From Candidatus Pacearchaeota archaeon (GTDB taxonomy: Archaea > Nanobdellota > Nanobdellia > Pacearchaeales > GW2011-AR1): a stretch of 29,726 nucleotides of DNA. Below are positions 8,418 to 16,364 of the stretch, piece by piece. Within the stretch, counting starts at the first letter, position 1, and every line of letters begins with the position of its first letter. Below the pieces are notes generated by a model. The model was not told where the DNA came from, made no database searches, and saw only the letters and a program-made list of their open reading frames with translations. The translations under genes were made by a program, and so were the position numbers. The stretch spans positions 1 through 29,726 of the forward strand of contig JADHVH010000003.1 in NCBI GenBank assembly GCA_016784085.1. The letters are read 5' to 3'.

Positions 8418-8438
8418 GTTAAAATAATTACTTTTAGG

Positions 8439-8451
8439 TTTATAAATATTA
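8439..8451 (-). promoter_or_regulatory. TATA box for the pilin-like gene
   Basis: The minus strand reads AATATTTATAAAC, centred about 28 bases before the ATG at 8417. This is a strong match to the archaeal consensus. Confidence 0.6.
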
Positions 8452-8497
8452 TTAAAAAAATAAAAAAATAAAAAAATCTAAGAATTCTAAAAAAAAT

Positions 8498-8767
8498 TTA
8501 TTGTTGAGCTGCTTGTTGAGGATTAAAAGGTGCCAAAAATAAACTTTGATTTTCGCTTATTGGAATCTGGATATATTGTTGTTGCTGTAATTGATTCAAC
8601 ATCCCATTAATAAAATCTACTTGGGCAGTGTTATATCCAGCAGTATAAACAATATTTTGTCTATTAGTAATTGCTGGTTGAACTGCAAATGCATAAATCA
8701 TAACCAATGCAAGAACAACAATTATTGCTATCAAACTCCAAATCACTGCTTTTGTTTTATTTGCCAT
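8498..8767 (-). CDS. Small single-pass membrane protein, Gln-rich C-terminus
   Basis: 89 residues from the ATG at 8767. The ATG at 8776 would add three residues, but the TATA box at 8786-8797 places a leaderless start near 8767. A short basic N-terminus (MANKTK) is followed by one membrane helix at about residues 7-29, then an outer segment ending in a glutamine-rich stretch (LQQQQ, later PQQAAQQ). No cysteines. Family unknown. It lies between the pilin-like gene and another exported protein, so a role at the cell surface is likely but unproven. Confidence 0.7.
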   Translation of the reverse strand: MANKTKAVIWSLIAIIVVLALVMIYAFAVQPAITNRQNIVYTAGYNTAQVDFINGMLNQLQQQQYIQIPISENQSLFLAPFNPQQAAQQ

Positions 8768-8785
8768 AGATACCATAAATAAAAC

Positions 8786-8797
8786 TTATTTAAAAAC
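8786..8797 (-). promoter_or_regulatory. TATA box deciding the start of the 89-residue gene
   Basis: The minus strand reads GTTTTTAAATAAG around this position. Its centre is 24-25 bases from the ATG at 8767 but only about 15 from the ATG at 8776, so it favours the shorter protein. Confidence 0.5.
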
Positions 8798-8819
8798 TTT
8801 TGGGAAATAAAAAATGATT

Positions 8820-9533
8820 TTAATCAGAGGTAGTTATTTCAATAGAAGTTGTAACATCTGCCCAATCAATATTTGCAGTTGAATTTACATAAACAGAAAG
8901 AATATCTCCTGCTTCAAATGTTAAAATTCCTTCTGATTGAATATCATAATCTGTTTTAATTCCATTTGTAGAAGAAACTAAAGTATTTCCAAGACCAACA
9001 GAAACTCCATTTTTATAAATAATAACATCTAATTGAGTATTATTTTCATTCTTAGTAATTTCTAAATTAGTTGAAATTCCAGTAATGCTTCCAGGCCTCA
9101 TCATTACATATCCTTTTTCTAAACTAGTTTCAACACCTGTTGATGTTTGTAAAAATCCTACATCAGCCATTTTACCTGCATGCCCAAAGTTGAAATAAGA
9201 TCTTTTTAGATCAATATCTGCAACAACGTTTTGTGTTTGAGTATAAACTGAATCAGACATTGTTAGAACATATACTGGTGTTCCTGTCCCTAAATCTATT
9301 TGAAAAAGCCCTAAACTAGTTTGATCTATATTTTGTAAATTAACTTCATCTGGAAGATTATTAAAATCAACTTGAGTTATATTTGTAATATTTGAGGCAT
9401 TAATTCCCTGCTGTTCAGCAATATTTGTAATAAACTCTTCAAAATCAGAAGAAAAATCAGAAGACTCAACCAATACAGCAAAAGCCAACAATGAAACCAA
9501 TGCAATTGCTAAAATCCAAATTAATTTTCTCAT
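8820..9533 (-). CDS. Exported beta-rich protein, unknown function
   Basis: 237 residues. An N-terminal signal or anchor (MRKLIWILAIALVSLLAFAVLV) precedes an acidic segment and a domain of alternating polar and hydrophobic residues, with many Thr, Asn and Ser, which suggests a beta-sandwich. No cysteines, no recognisable catalytic motif. The sequence AAAGAGG directly before the ATG resembles a ribosome binding site, and the upstream TATA box is about 32 bases away, so this mRNA may have a very short leader. Last gene (in genome order) of the minus-strand surface block. Confidence 0.7.
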   Translation of the reverse strand: MRKLIWILAIALVSLLAFAVLVESSDFSSDFEEFITNIAEQQGINASNITNITQVDFNNLPDEVNLQNIDQTSLGLFQIDLGTGTPVYVLTMSDSVYTQTQNVVADIDLKRSYFNFGHAGKMADVGFLQTSTGVETSLEKGYVMMRPGSITGISTNLEITKNENNTQLDVIIYKNGVSVGLGNTLVSSTNGIKTDYDIQSEGILTFEAGDILSVYVNSTANIDWADVTTSIEITTSD

Positions 9534-9557
9534 CCTCTTTAAAAAAACAACAGAACA

Positions 9558-9571
9558 TTATATTTAAAAGT
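9558..9571. promoter_or_regulatory. Shared TATA element between divergent genes
   Basis: CATTATATTTAAAA reads as a TATA box in both directions. It is about 28 bases before the ATG at 9592 on the plus strand and about 32 before the ATG at 9533 on the minus strand. No other good box is seen in the 58-base gap. Confidence 0.45.
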
Positions 9572-9591
9572 TACTCTTAGTTAAAATAAAT

Positions 9592-9873
9592 ATGAATAAT
9601 AAAATTACTAAAGAAAAACTAGAAAAATATTTTAATTTAACCTCAACAGCATTAGAAGAAGTAAAGAAAAATATTATTTTAGGTAAAAAAAAACAAGCAA
9701 AAGAGATAATAGAAATGGTTGAAAACTATTTATCTGATGCTAAACATTTTGAAAAACAGAAAGAATTCGTAGATTCATTTGCAGCATTGAACTATGCACA
9801 TGGGTGGTTAGATTCAGGAGTAAGATTAGATATCTTTAAGGTTACAGATGATAAATTATTTACTGTTAAGTAA
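9592..9873 (+). CDS. DUF357 family protein
   Basis: 93 residues, all helical in character. The C-terminal half carries the DUF357 signature: LSDAKHFEKQKEFVDSFAAL followed by NYAHGWLDSGVRL. Members are small archaeal cytoplasmic proteins of unknown function. Length is as expected for the family. Its stop codon lies within the promoter of the next gene, pyrH, so the two are close but probably have separate promoters. Confidence 0.85.
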   Translation: MNNKITKEKLEKYFNLTSTALEEVKKNIILGKKKQAKEIIEMVENYLSDAKHFEKQKEFVDSFAALNYAHGWLDSGVRLDIFKVTDDKLFTVK

Positions 9874-9884
9874 ATTATAAAAAC
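9872..9884 (+). promoter_or_regulatory. TATA box for the pyrH-rnp3-pheS-pheT operon
   Basis: AAATTATAAAAAC is centred about 27 bases before the pyrH ATG at 9905 and overlaps the stop codon of the DUF357 gene. No equally clear box is seen before rnp3, pheS or pheT, which supports one transcript. Confidence 0.5.
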
Positions 9885-9904
9885 TAATTTTTCTTATTTT
9901 AAAG

Positions 9905-10597
9905 ATGAAAAAAGTAGTAGTTCTAAGTCTTGGTGGAAGTCAAATAATTCCAAAAAACATTAATGTTAAATTTCTAAGAAATTTTAAAAAAGTTCTTAAT
10001 AAAAATACTAAAAAATATAAATTTGTAGTTGTTTGTGGTGGAGGAAGTACTGCTAGAGAATATATTCAAGGTATTTCTCAAGAAAACCTTCCTAACAAAA
10101 GATCTCATCAAGATTATTTAGGAATAGCAGCTACTAGATTAAATGCTAGATTCATGACTTACTTTTTTGGAAACGATGCCAATAAAGGAATTCCTCATGA
10201 TATGAAGGAAATAAAAAATATGTTAAGACCAAATGATATTGTATTCTGTGGTGCTTTAAGATATGCTAAAGATGAAACTTCTGATGGCACTGCTGCAAAG
10301 TTAGCTAACTTTTTCAAAACAGATTTTATTAATATCACAAATGTTCCAGGCCTACATAATAAAAATCCAAAAAAATTCAAAAATGCCAAACAGATCCCAG
10401 AAATAACTTGGGACAAATTCTATAAAATAGCTAATTCTCAAAAATTCCACCCAGGGCAACATTTTGTATTAGATCAATCTGGATCTAAAATAATAAAAAA
10501 ACATAAAATTATTACCTATATTATTGATCAGGATCTTAAACAATTAGACAATATTCTAAAAAACAAAAAGTTTAAAGGAACTGTTATTCAAGGATAA
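9905..10597 (+). CDS. pyrH: UMP kinase, archaeal type
   Basis: 230 residues. The enzyme phosphorylates UMP to UDP with ATP in pyrimidine synthesis. It belongs to the amino-acid kinase fold: VVVLSLGGSQIIP at residues 4-16, VVVCGGGSTAREYI at 41-54, GIAATRLNA near 73-81, SDGTAAKLA near 125, and NVPGLHNKNP near 145, which is the nucleotide-binding region in the family. Length matches the archaeal enzymes (about 225). First gene of a tight operon; rnp3 begins two bases after its stop. Confidence 0.92.
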   Translation: MKKVVVLSLGGSQIIPKNINVKFLRNFKKVLNKNTKKYKFVVVCGGGSTAREYIQGISQENLPNKRSHQDYLGIAATRLNARFMTYFFGNDANKGIPHDMKEIKNMLRPNDIVFCGALRYAKDETSDGTAAKLANFFKTDFINITNVPGLHNKNPKKFKNAKQIPEITWDKFYKIANSQKFHPGQHFVLDQSGSKIIKKHKIITYIIDQDLKQLDNILKNKKFKGTVIQG

Positions 10598-10599
10598 CT

Positions 10600-11046
10600 A
10601 TGGAAAATATTCTTATTTCTGAAAAAACATTTGAAAAAGCTAGAAAAATTATTAAAGAAAATAAAGGGAAAAACATAATCTTTACTAGTGAAAATGATGA
10701 TCTTAATAGAAAAATTCTTGAAAAAGAAAAAATAGCCTTTTTATTACTTAATCAAAAAAATAGAAAAGATTTTGCAAAACAAAGAAACTCCGGACTTAAT
10801 CAAGTGTTAATTAAAATAGCCAAAAAAAATGGAACTTCAATTGCAATAAATTTAGAAGAAATTATTAAATCAAATTCAAAAGAAAAAGCCAAGATTATAT
10901 CTAGAATAATTCAAAATATTAAGTTATGTAATAAATACCATGTTCAAATGAAATTTTTCTTTGAAAAACAATTTCTTAAAAATAATGAATCAAAAGCATT
11001 TGGTTCTATTCTTGGTATGCCAACATGGATGACTAAGAATTTTTAA
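10600..11046 (+). CDS. rnp3: RNase P protein component 3 (Rpp30 family), short form
   Basis: 148 residues. Rpp30 is one of the archaeal RNase P proteins and helps the catalytic RNA remove tRNA 5' leaders. The conserved stretch KQRNSGLNQVLIKIAKKNG matches the family signature around 'R-x-S-G-L-N-x-V-L', followed by SIAINLEEI and a helix ending LCNKYHVQMKFF, then GSILGM. Known archaeal homologues are about 210-230 residues; this one lacks roughly the first 50-60 residues and some of the C-terminus. No upstream in-frame extension is possible without overlapping pyrH. It sits directly behind pyrH and before pheS. Confidence 0.8.
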   Translation: MENILISEKTFEKARKIIKENKGKNIIFTSENDDLNRKILEKEKIAFLLLNQKNRKDFAKQRNSGLNQVLIKIAKKNGTSIAINLEEIIKSNSKEKAKIISRIIQNIKLCNKYHVQMKFFFEKQFLKNNESKAFGSILGMPTWMTKNF

Positions 11047-11068
11047 ATGTTAGATTCCTTGAAATAAA

Positions 11069-12592
11069 ATGAATAAAAAAGAGATAACTAAAATAATTGA
11101 ATCCTTAAGTCCAAATGAAAGGAAAGTCCTAGCTAGACTAGAAGAGAAAAAAATACAAGATATTTGTGAAAAATCTAATCTAGACAAAGTTTCTGTATTA
11201 AGATCCTTGGAATATTTACAAGATAAAAAAATAATTAATTTAATTTTTGAAAAAAAGAAAATAATTGATGTGGGAGTAAATGGGGCTTTCTATAGAAAAA
11301 AAGGCCTACCTGAAAGAAGATTGCTCCATCTCTTAAACACTCAAAGAATAATTCCTCTGGGCCAAGCTCAAAAAGAAAGCAAACTATCTATTGATGAATT
11401 CAAAGCTTCTTTAGGAGTTTTAAAGAAAAAAGCATTGATTGAATTAAACAAGGGAAAAATAATTTTAAATGCAAATAAAGAAGAAATTGCTAAAAAAAGT
11501 TTAGAGGAAATATTTTTAGAAACATTGCCAAAGGAATATGATAAATTAACAGATGAGCAAAAATATTCTTTAAAATCTCTTCAAAATAGAAAAAATATTA
11601 TTCAAATAAAAGAAGAAAAAACAATTCAAATAGAAATTACAGATTTGGGTAAAAATGTTATGAATGCAGGAATTTCTTCTAAAAATTTAATAGAACAAGT
11701 TACTCCTGAAATTTTAAAAAAAGAATCACTATGGAAAGGAAAAAAATTTAGAAGATATAATATTGAATATCCTGTTTCAGCAATTTATGGTGGAAAAAGG
11801 CATTTTGTAAATCAATCCACAGACTATGCTAGAAAAATATGGACAGATATGGGTTTTAAGGAAATGGATGGAAAAATGGTTGTTAGTTCTTTTTGGAATT
11901 TTGATGCACTATTTACTGCTCAAGATCACCCTGTTAGAGAACTTCAGGATACTTTCTTTATAGATAAAAAAACAGTACTTCCAGATAAACAAATAGTTGC
12001 TGCAATCAAAGGGGCCCATGAAAAAGGAACCAAAGGAAGTAAAGGGTGGGGTTATGAATGGAATGAAGATGTTTCAAAAAAATTAGTACTTAGAACTCAT
12101 ACAACATGTCTTTCTGCTCAAACACTTGCAAATCTAGATATGAAAAAACTTCCAGCAAAATTCTATGCAGTTGGTAAATGTTTTAGAAATGAAACAGTTG
12201 ATTGGAGCCATGGTTTTGAATTTAACCAAACAGAAGGAATTGTTATAGATGAAAATGCAAATTTAAGACACTTATTAGGATATCTTCAGGAATTTGCAAA
12301 AAAAATGGGTTTCAAAAAAGTTAGATTTAGACCACATTATTTCCCATATACAGAACCTAGTTTAGAAGGAGATGTTTGGAATGAGGAAAGACAAGAATGG
12401 GTTGAAATATTTGCAGCAGGAATATTCAGACCAGAAGTTACAGAACCTCTTTTAGGGAAAGCTATACCTGTATTAGCATGGGGCCCTGGTTTTGATAGGA
12501 TGATTATGAATATTTTTGGCATAAAAGATATGAGAGACATGTATAAAAATGATTTAACTCAATTAAAAAAATTAAAAATTTTAACTAAATAA
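11069..12592 (+). CDS. pheS: Phenylalanyl-tRNA synthetase alpha subunit
   Basis: 507 residues, the usual length in archaea. The first 200 residues contain winged-helix DNA/RNA-binding-like units (SPNERKVLARLEEKKIQDIC and similar), which in the archaeal and eukaryotic enzymes contact tRNA. The class II catalytic core follows, with motif 2 in KCFRNETVDWSHGFEFNQTEG and motif 3 in AWGPGFDRMIMNIFGI. It forms an alpha2-beta2 enzyme with PheT, whose gene starts one base after this stop. It attaches phenylalanine to tRNA-Phe. Confidence 0.96.
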   Translation: MNKKEITKIIESLSPNERKVLARLEEKKIQDICEKSNLDKVSVLRSLEYLQDKKIINLIFEKKKIIDVGVNGAFYRKKGLPERRLLHLLNTQRIIPLGQAQKESKLSIDEFKASLGVLKKKALIELNKGKIILNANKEEIAKKSLEEIFLETLPKEYDKLTDEQKYSLKSLQNRKNIIQIKEEKTIQIEITDLGKNVMNAGISSKNLIEQVTPEILKKESLWKGKKFRRYNIEYPVSAIYGGKRHFVNQSTDYARKIWTDMGFKEMDGKMVVSSFWNFDALFTAQDHPVRELQDTFFIDKKTVLPDKQIVAAIKGAHEKGTKGSKGWGYEWNEDVSKKLVLRTHTTCLSAQTLANLDMKKLPAKFYAVGKCFRNETVDWSHGFEFNQTEGIVIDENANLRHLLGYLQEFAKKMGFKKVRFRPHYFPYTEPSLEGDVWNEERQEWVEIFAAGIFRPEVTEPLLGKAIPVLAWGPGFDRMIMNIFGIKDMRDMYKNDLTQLKKLKILTK

Positions 12593-12593
12593 A

Positions 12594-14246
12594 ATGGCTG
12601 TAGTAAATCTAAATAAAAAACAATTTGAAAAAGAAATAGGAAAATTCGATAAAAAAATGGAACATAGAATAGCTATGTTTGGAACACCCATGGAAAAAAT
12701 TACAGATACAGATATTGAGATAGATGTGGCTCCAAATAGGCCAGATTTATTATCCTATCAGGGATTTAAAAGAAGTTTTTTAGCTTTTTTAGGAAGAAAA
12801 CCTGGATTAAAACAATACAAACTTCAAAAACCAGATAAAAAATATAAGGTTATTATTGATAATTCTGTAAAAAATATTAGGCCACATACTTCCTGTGCTA
12901 TTGTAAGAGGATTAAAATTAAATGATGAAAAAATAAAAGAAATAATTGAAATTCAAGAAAAGTTACATGTGACGGTAGGAAGAAAAAGAAAAAAACTAGC
13001 AATAGGAATTTATCCCCTAGATAAAATAAGCCTTCCAATTACTTTTAAAGCTCTAGAACCAGATAAAATAAAATTTGTCCCTTTAGAATTCCCAAGAGAA
13101 ATGTCTGGACTAGAAATTCTCCAAAAACATCCTACTGGGAAAGATTATGCACATCTACTTGCAGGAAAAGAAAAATTTCCCATATTTATTGATTCAGATA
13201 AAAATATTCTAAGCATGCCTCCAATAATTAATTCAGAATTAACAGGAAAAATTACTGAAAAAACAAAAGAAGTATTTGTGGAATGTTCTGGTTTTGATTT
13301 TGAAATATTAAAAAAATGTTTAAACATAATTGTGACAAGTTTGGCAGAAATGGGGGGAACTATTTATCAAATGGAAATAAAAGGTGGAAAAGAAAAAATT
13401 TCTCCAAATTTAGAAACTGAAAAAATGAAAATTAATTTGGAAAATACAAATAAATTGTTAGGTTTAAATTTAACAGAAAAACAGCTAGAAATATTAGTTA
13501 AAAAAATGGGTTGTAATTATAAAAAAGGTTTTGTAGAAATTCCTTCTTGGAGAACAGATATCTTACATGAAGTTGATTTAATAGAAGATATTGCAATTGC
13601 CTATGGCTATGAAAATCTAATTCCTGTAATTCCAGATATATCTACAATTGGGCAGGAAAATCCTAAAGAAACAATCAAAAGAAAAATTTCAGATATTTTA
13701 ACTGGATTAAGAATTATGGAAGTTTCAAACTATCACCTTACAAATAAAGAATATCAATTTAGAAAAATGGGTATTCAAAAAAAACAAGATTCTGGATTTG
13801 TAAAACTTGAAGAATCTAAAACAGATTATGATATTTTAAGAAAAAATCTAACTCATTATTTATTAAAAAATTTCTCTGAAAATATTGATTCAGAATATCC
13901 TCAAAAGATATTTGAAATTGGACGAGTTTTTGAAATAGATGAAAAAACAAAAGAACTTTTAGAATATGAAAATTTGGCAATAGGCATAACTCCTGGAAAT
14001 TTTACTGAAATAAAACAAATTTTAGAATATCTTTCAAAAATGTTAGATCTTGAAATAAAAATAGAAGAAGAATCTAAACAATCTAATCATTATATTGAAG
14101 GTAGAATTGGAAAAATAAAATTAGGAGAAAAAGAAATCGGAAAAATAGGAGAAATACATCCTAAAATATTATCTAATTGGAAAATAAAAATGCCTGTGGC
14201 ACTTCTAGAAATTAATTTAGAAAAAATATTTAATAAATTAATCTAA
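12594..14246 (+). CDS. pheT: Phenylalanyl-tRNA synthetase beta subunit
   Basis: 550 residues, normal for the archaeal beta subunit. It starts with the archaeal form of the N-terminal domain (FEKEIGKFDKKMEHRIAMFG, then DIEIDVAPNRPDL), continues into the B3/B4 editing domain (about residues 90-260), the B5 domain and the catalytic-like core with IPSWRTDILHEVDLIEDIAIAYGY near 320. The C-terminal stretch contains GEIHPKILSNWKIKMPVA. It completes the synthetase with PheS. The gene ends the operon. Confidence 0.95.
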   Translation: MAVVNLNKKQFEKEIGKFDKKMEHRIAMFGTPMEKITDTDIEIDVAPNRPDLLSYQGFKRSFLAFLGRKPGLKQYKLQKPDKKYKVIIDNSVKNIRPHTSCAIVRGLKLNDEKIKEIIEIQEKLHVTVGRKRKKLAIGIYPLDKISLPITFKALEPDKIKFVPLEFPREMSGLEILQKHPTGKDYAHLLAGKEKFPIFIDSDKNILSMPPIINSELTGKITEKTKEVFVECSGFDFEILKKCLNIIVTSLAEMGGTIYQMEIKGGKEKISPNLETEKMKINLENTNKLLGLNLTEKQLEILVKKMGCNYKKGFVEIPSWRTDILHEVDLIEDIAIAYGYENLIPVIPDISTIGQENPKETIKRKISDILTGLRIMEVSNYHLTNKEYQFRKMGIQKKQDSGFVKLEESKTDYDILRKNLTHYLLKNFSENIDSEYPQKIFEIGRVFEIDEKTKELLEYENLAIGITPGNFTEIKQILEYLSKMLDLEIKIEEESKQSNHYIEGRIGKIKLGEKEIGKIGEIHPKILSNWKIKMPVALLEINLEKIFNKLI

Positions 14247-14272
14247 AAATATATTCTTAAATACACATTAAT

Positions 14273-14280
14273 TTTTAAAG
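14273..14280 (+). promoter_or_regulatory. TATA-like box for the 83-residue gene
   Basis: TTTTTAAAG is centred about 25 bases before the ATG at 14301. A second AT-rich element (AATTTATAA, 14281-14290) is too close to the ATG to serve. Confidence 0.4.
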
Positions 14281-14300
14281 AAATTTATAATTTATTTGTT

Positions 14301-14552
14301 ATGCCTTCAAAAAATCCAATATATACTCCTGAAAATTTGCCACATATTTATGACGTTATTAACCACATAAGAACTGGTCAAAATAATGTTCCTTCTTGGT
14401 CTATGGATGGCGAAAATCATAGTGTTTACCCTTTAACAAGAAATGTTTTTGCATTAATAACAGAAGAGGGAAAAATTCCAAAAAAATTAGAATTACTTTC
14501 TTATCCTAGAGCAGATTTATCAAAAATACTTAATGAATTAAAAATAAAATAA
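14301..14552 (+). CDS. Small cytoplasmic protein, unknown
   Basis: 83 residues with no membrane segment. It starts MPSKNPIYTPENLPHIYDVI and contains YPLTRNVFALITEEGKIPKK in the middle. The composition is that of a folded domain (Trp, Tyr, Pro and hydrophobic residues evenly spread) rather than a chance frame. Family not recognised. It has its own TATA-like box and ends four bases from the convergent gene. Confidence 0.6.
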   Translation: MPSKNPIYTPENLPHIYDVINHIRTGQNNVPSWSMDGENHSVYPLTRNVFALITEEGKIPKKLELLSYPRADLSKILNELKIK

Positions 14553-14555
14553 GAT

Positions 14556-15041
14556 TTAACCGAAATAACCTTTATTATTGACTTCAAACTTATTATCCCA
14601 ATTACTTTTTACGTTATTTAAAAAATCTGAAAGTTCTTTTTTAATTTCAATCCAAAGTCTATAGCCTTCTTTAATAAAATCAGCTTCACTTTCTTCTGAA
14701 AAATTAAGATCAATTTCAAATAATTTTAATTCATTTTCAGCAAGTTTTTTATAAATTTCTGAAATTTTTGATTTTTGGTTTCCATCCATTGTTTTAATAA
14801 CAGAAAAAATCCAAATAGGGGCATTTGCTGGATTCAAAAGAGTTTCTGTAAATCTAAGATAACTATATAATTTTTCAGAAATATATCTTCTAATCTCCCT
14901 TATTAAATAATCTGTTTCAACCTCTGCTACTTTTTCTATTCCAAAATATTTGTTTAAATCTTCAAACTCAGGAAGATTATATTTTTTTTGAATATCTCTA
15001 TAATTTTCCTTCAATTTTTTTAAATCAGATTTATCACTCAT
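14556..15041 (-). CDS. Helical cytoplasmic protein, unknown
   Basis: 161 residues from the ATG at 15041. A GTG at 15050 is also in frame, but the TATA box at 15062-15072 puts the transcript start near 15041. The protein is acidic and mainly helical, with TDYLIREIRRYISEKLYSYL, then LLNPANAPIWIFSV and a C-terminal helix pair. No membrane helix or catalytic motif. Family not recognised. tRNA-Thr ends 48 bases upstream on the same strand. Confidence 0.7.
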   Translation of the reverse strand: MSDKSDLKKLKENYRDIQKKYNLPEFEDLNKYFGIEKVAEVETDYLIREIRRYISEKLYSYLRFTETLLNPANAPIWIFSVIKTMDGNQKSKISEIYKKLAENELKLFEIDLNFSEESEADFIKEGYRLWIEIKKELSDFLNNVKSNWDNKFEVNNKGYFG

Positions 15042-15061
15042 ATTAAACACATAGAAAATTC

Positions 15062-15072
15062 TTTTATAAATT
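15062..15072 (-). promoter_or_regulatory. TATA box deciding the start of the 161-residue gene
   Basis: The minus strand reads AAATTTATAAAAG across this site, about 26 bases from the ATG at 15041. It lies just past the 3' end of tRNA-Thr. Confidence 0.5.
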
Positions 15073-15088
15073 TAATGAAAAAGTGAAA

Positions 15089-15164
15089 AGCCTCGGCCGG
15101 GGTTCGAACCCGGGACCTCATGCTTACCAAGCATGCACTCTAACCAAATCTGAGCTACCAAGGC
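15089..15164 (-). tRNA. tRNA-Thr (anticodon GGT)
   Basis: 76 bases, all arms fold. The acceptor stem is GCCTTGG with CCGAGGC (one G-T pair), the D stem GCTC/GAGT with an 11-base loop containing GG, the anticodon stem CATGC/GCATG with loop TTGGTAA, and the T arm CCGGG-TTCGAAC-CCCGG. The discriminator is U, as usual for archaeal tRNA-Thr. CCA is not encoded. No intron. Its 5' end is one base after the stop codon of the upstream LAGLIDADG gene on the same strand. Confidence 0.96.
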
Positions 15165-15165
15165 T

Positions 15166-15792
15166 TCATTTAGATTTCAAATAAGAAATCTTATCTTTAT
15201 TTTGAATAGGAATTGATTTTAATATCTTTCCCATACTTTTTCCAGGAACATAAACTTGATGATAAATATGGTTATGATATTTCCACGGACATGAATTACA
15301 AGGTAATTTTAATTTTAAAAATATATTTTCGCAAAATGCTGCCAAATGATCACTAGCTGTAGATAATCCAAACCCATTTCCTTTTTTCCCCCCATCAGTA
15401 TCTAAAAGTCCAGCTAATAAAAAAAGGTGGTATTTTTTAGGAAGTTTGGGAATCTTAGCTATTTTTGCTTTTTTTCCAACTGTAAACCCTTTCTTTTCTA
15501 AAAATAAATAAATTTCTTTAGATTCTATTCTACAAACATAAAAAGGATTTGTCTTGTGTTTTAATCTTTCCAAACGAAGAGTAAGGCCAAATAATCTCTC
15601 AAATAAGGGGATATAAACTTGTTCTAAAAAATCTTTTGAATTAGACCAAAAATAGATTAAATGTCTCTTTTGATAATTTCCATTAGGTCTTTTAGTATTA
15701 CAAATAGGAAGAGACCCATCTCCAAGTAATAATCCAAAGAAATATGCTAAATCCCTATCCCATTTTTTAGGAAGATCTACCCTATAAATCAT
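15166..15792 (-). CDS. LAGLIDADG homing endonuclease, abutting tRNA-Thr
   Basis: 208 residues with two LAGLIDADG motifs: LAYFFGLLLGDGS (residues 15-27, catalytic Asp25) and LLAGLLDTDGG (125-135, Asp131/Asp133). The spacing of about 105 residues and the total length fit a single-chain, two-repeat endonuclease of the I-DmoI type. Both acidic residues are present, so it may be active. It is a free-standing gene, not inside an intron or intein: it has its own ATG and a TATA box, and the TGA stop (15166-15168) is followed by one base and then the mature 5' end of tRNA-Thr. A transcript running into the tRNA would be cut by RNase P just past the stop codon. Confidence 0.88.
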   Translation of the reverse strand: MIYRVDLPKKWDRDLAYFFGLLLGDGSLPICNTKRPNGNYQKRHLIYFWSNSKDFLEQVYIPLFERLFGLTLRLERLKHKTNPFYVCRIESKEIYLFLEKKGFTVGKKAKIAKIPKLPKKYHLFLLAGLLDTDGGKKGNGFGLSTASDHLAAFCENIFLKLKLPCNSCPWKYHNHIYHQVYVPGKSMGKILKSIPIQNKDKISYLKSK

Positions 15793-15810
15793 ACCACTAT
15801 AACACTCAAC

Positions 15811-15822
15811 TTATTTAAATAA
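15811..15822 (-). promoter_or_regulatory. TATA box for the tRNA-Thr-linked endonuclease gene
   Basis: The minus strand reads TTATTTAAATAA at this position, about 25 bases before the ATG at 15792. It is a strong consensus match and indicates a leaderless transcript. Confidence 0.55.
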
Positions 15823-15850
15823 TTTTTTATAAACTAAAAAATAATAAAAA

Positions 15851-16123
15851 TTATTTCTTAATAATTTTTAAAAATAAAAATATTAAAATAATTAATAAAA
15901 ATGCTAGAGCAACAAATCCTGAAACAAGAGCTATTACCCAAAATACATTTATTAATAATTCACTTGAAAAAACCCTAGAAAATACCACAGCAATTAAATA
16001 AAGAATTGCAAAAAATATGAAATAAGCTAAAGATAACTTCAACTTTTTCTCATTATATTTAACAGCTTTTGTAACTCTAGATGGTTTCTTCTTTACAGAT
16101 TTTTTAACCTTTTTTTTTGCCAT
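15851..16123 (-). CDS. Small two-helix membrane protein with basic N-terminus
   Basis: 90 residues. A lysine-rich cytoplasmic N-terminus (about 28 residues, with KKKVKKSVKKKPSR) is followed by two membrane helices at about residues 30-50 and 58-87, and the protein ends KIIKK. Two helices with both ends basic predict both termini inside. Family not recognised. A TATA-like stretch (about 16138-16152) lies about 25 bases before the ATG. Confidence 0.65.
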   Translation of the reverse strand: MAKKKVKKSVKKKPSRVTKAVKYNEKKLKLSLAYFIFFAILYLIAVVFSRVFSSELLINVFWVIALVSGFVALAFLLIILIFLFLKIIKK

Positions 16124-16166
16124 TTTAGATAGTCTAATATATATAATAAAATATACTATTTAAATA

Positions 16167-16364
16167 TTACGAAGGCAGCCATTCAGATTTTATTACTTGA
16201 CCAGTGATCCCTTGAAAATTTTGATAAACCTTATCTAACCATTCCAAATATAATTCTTTAAATTTAACTAAGTTTTCTTCATCATTTAAAGCTAAACCAT
16301 TATTACTAATTATTAAAAGTGCTGTTAATGAAAAGAACATTAATATTATTAGAAAAGTTTTCAT
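16167..16364 (-). CDS. Small exported protein with C-terminal ITGQVI motif
   Basis: 65 residues. A signal peptide or anchor covers about residues 1-26, followed by a short amphipathic stretch and the end YLEWLDKVYQNF, then ITGQVIKSEW. The start overlaps the stop of the upstream gene by four bases (ATGA), so they are translated together. The C-terminal half lines up with that of the upstream gene (Y-x2-W-L, N, IT, I, W at matching spacing), so the two are probably paralogues. Function unknown. Confidence 0.6.
   Translation of the reverse strand: MKTFLIILMFFSLTALLIISNNGLALNDEENLVKFKELYLEWLDKVYQNFQGITGQVIKSEWLPS

Noticed and set aside
12337..12540. Antisense frame within pheS
   Set aside because: Shadow of the conserved catalytic core of pheS, with no start signals.
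15089..15792. Split or permuted tRNA-Thr with the endonuclease as spacer
   Set aside because: The tRNA is complete and contiguous, and no second tRNA fragment is seen beyond the endonuclease gene.
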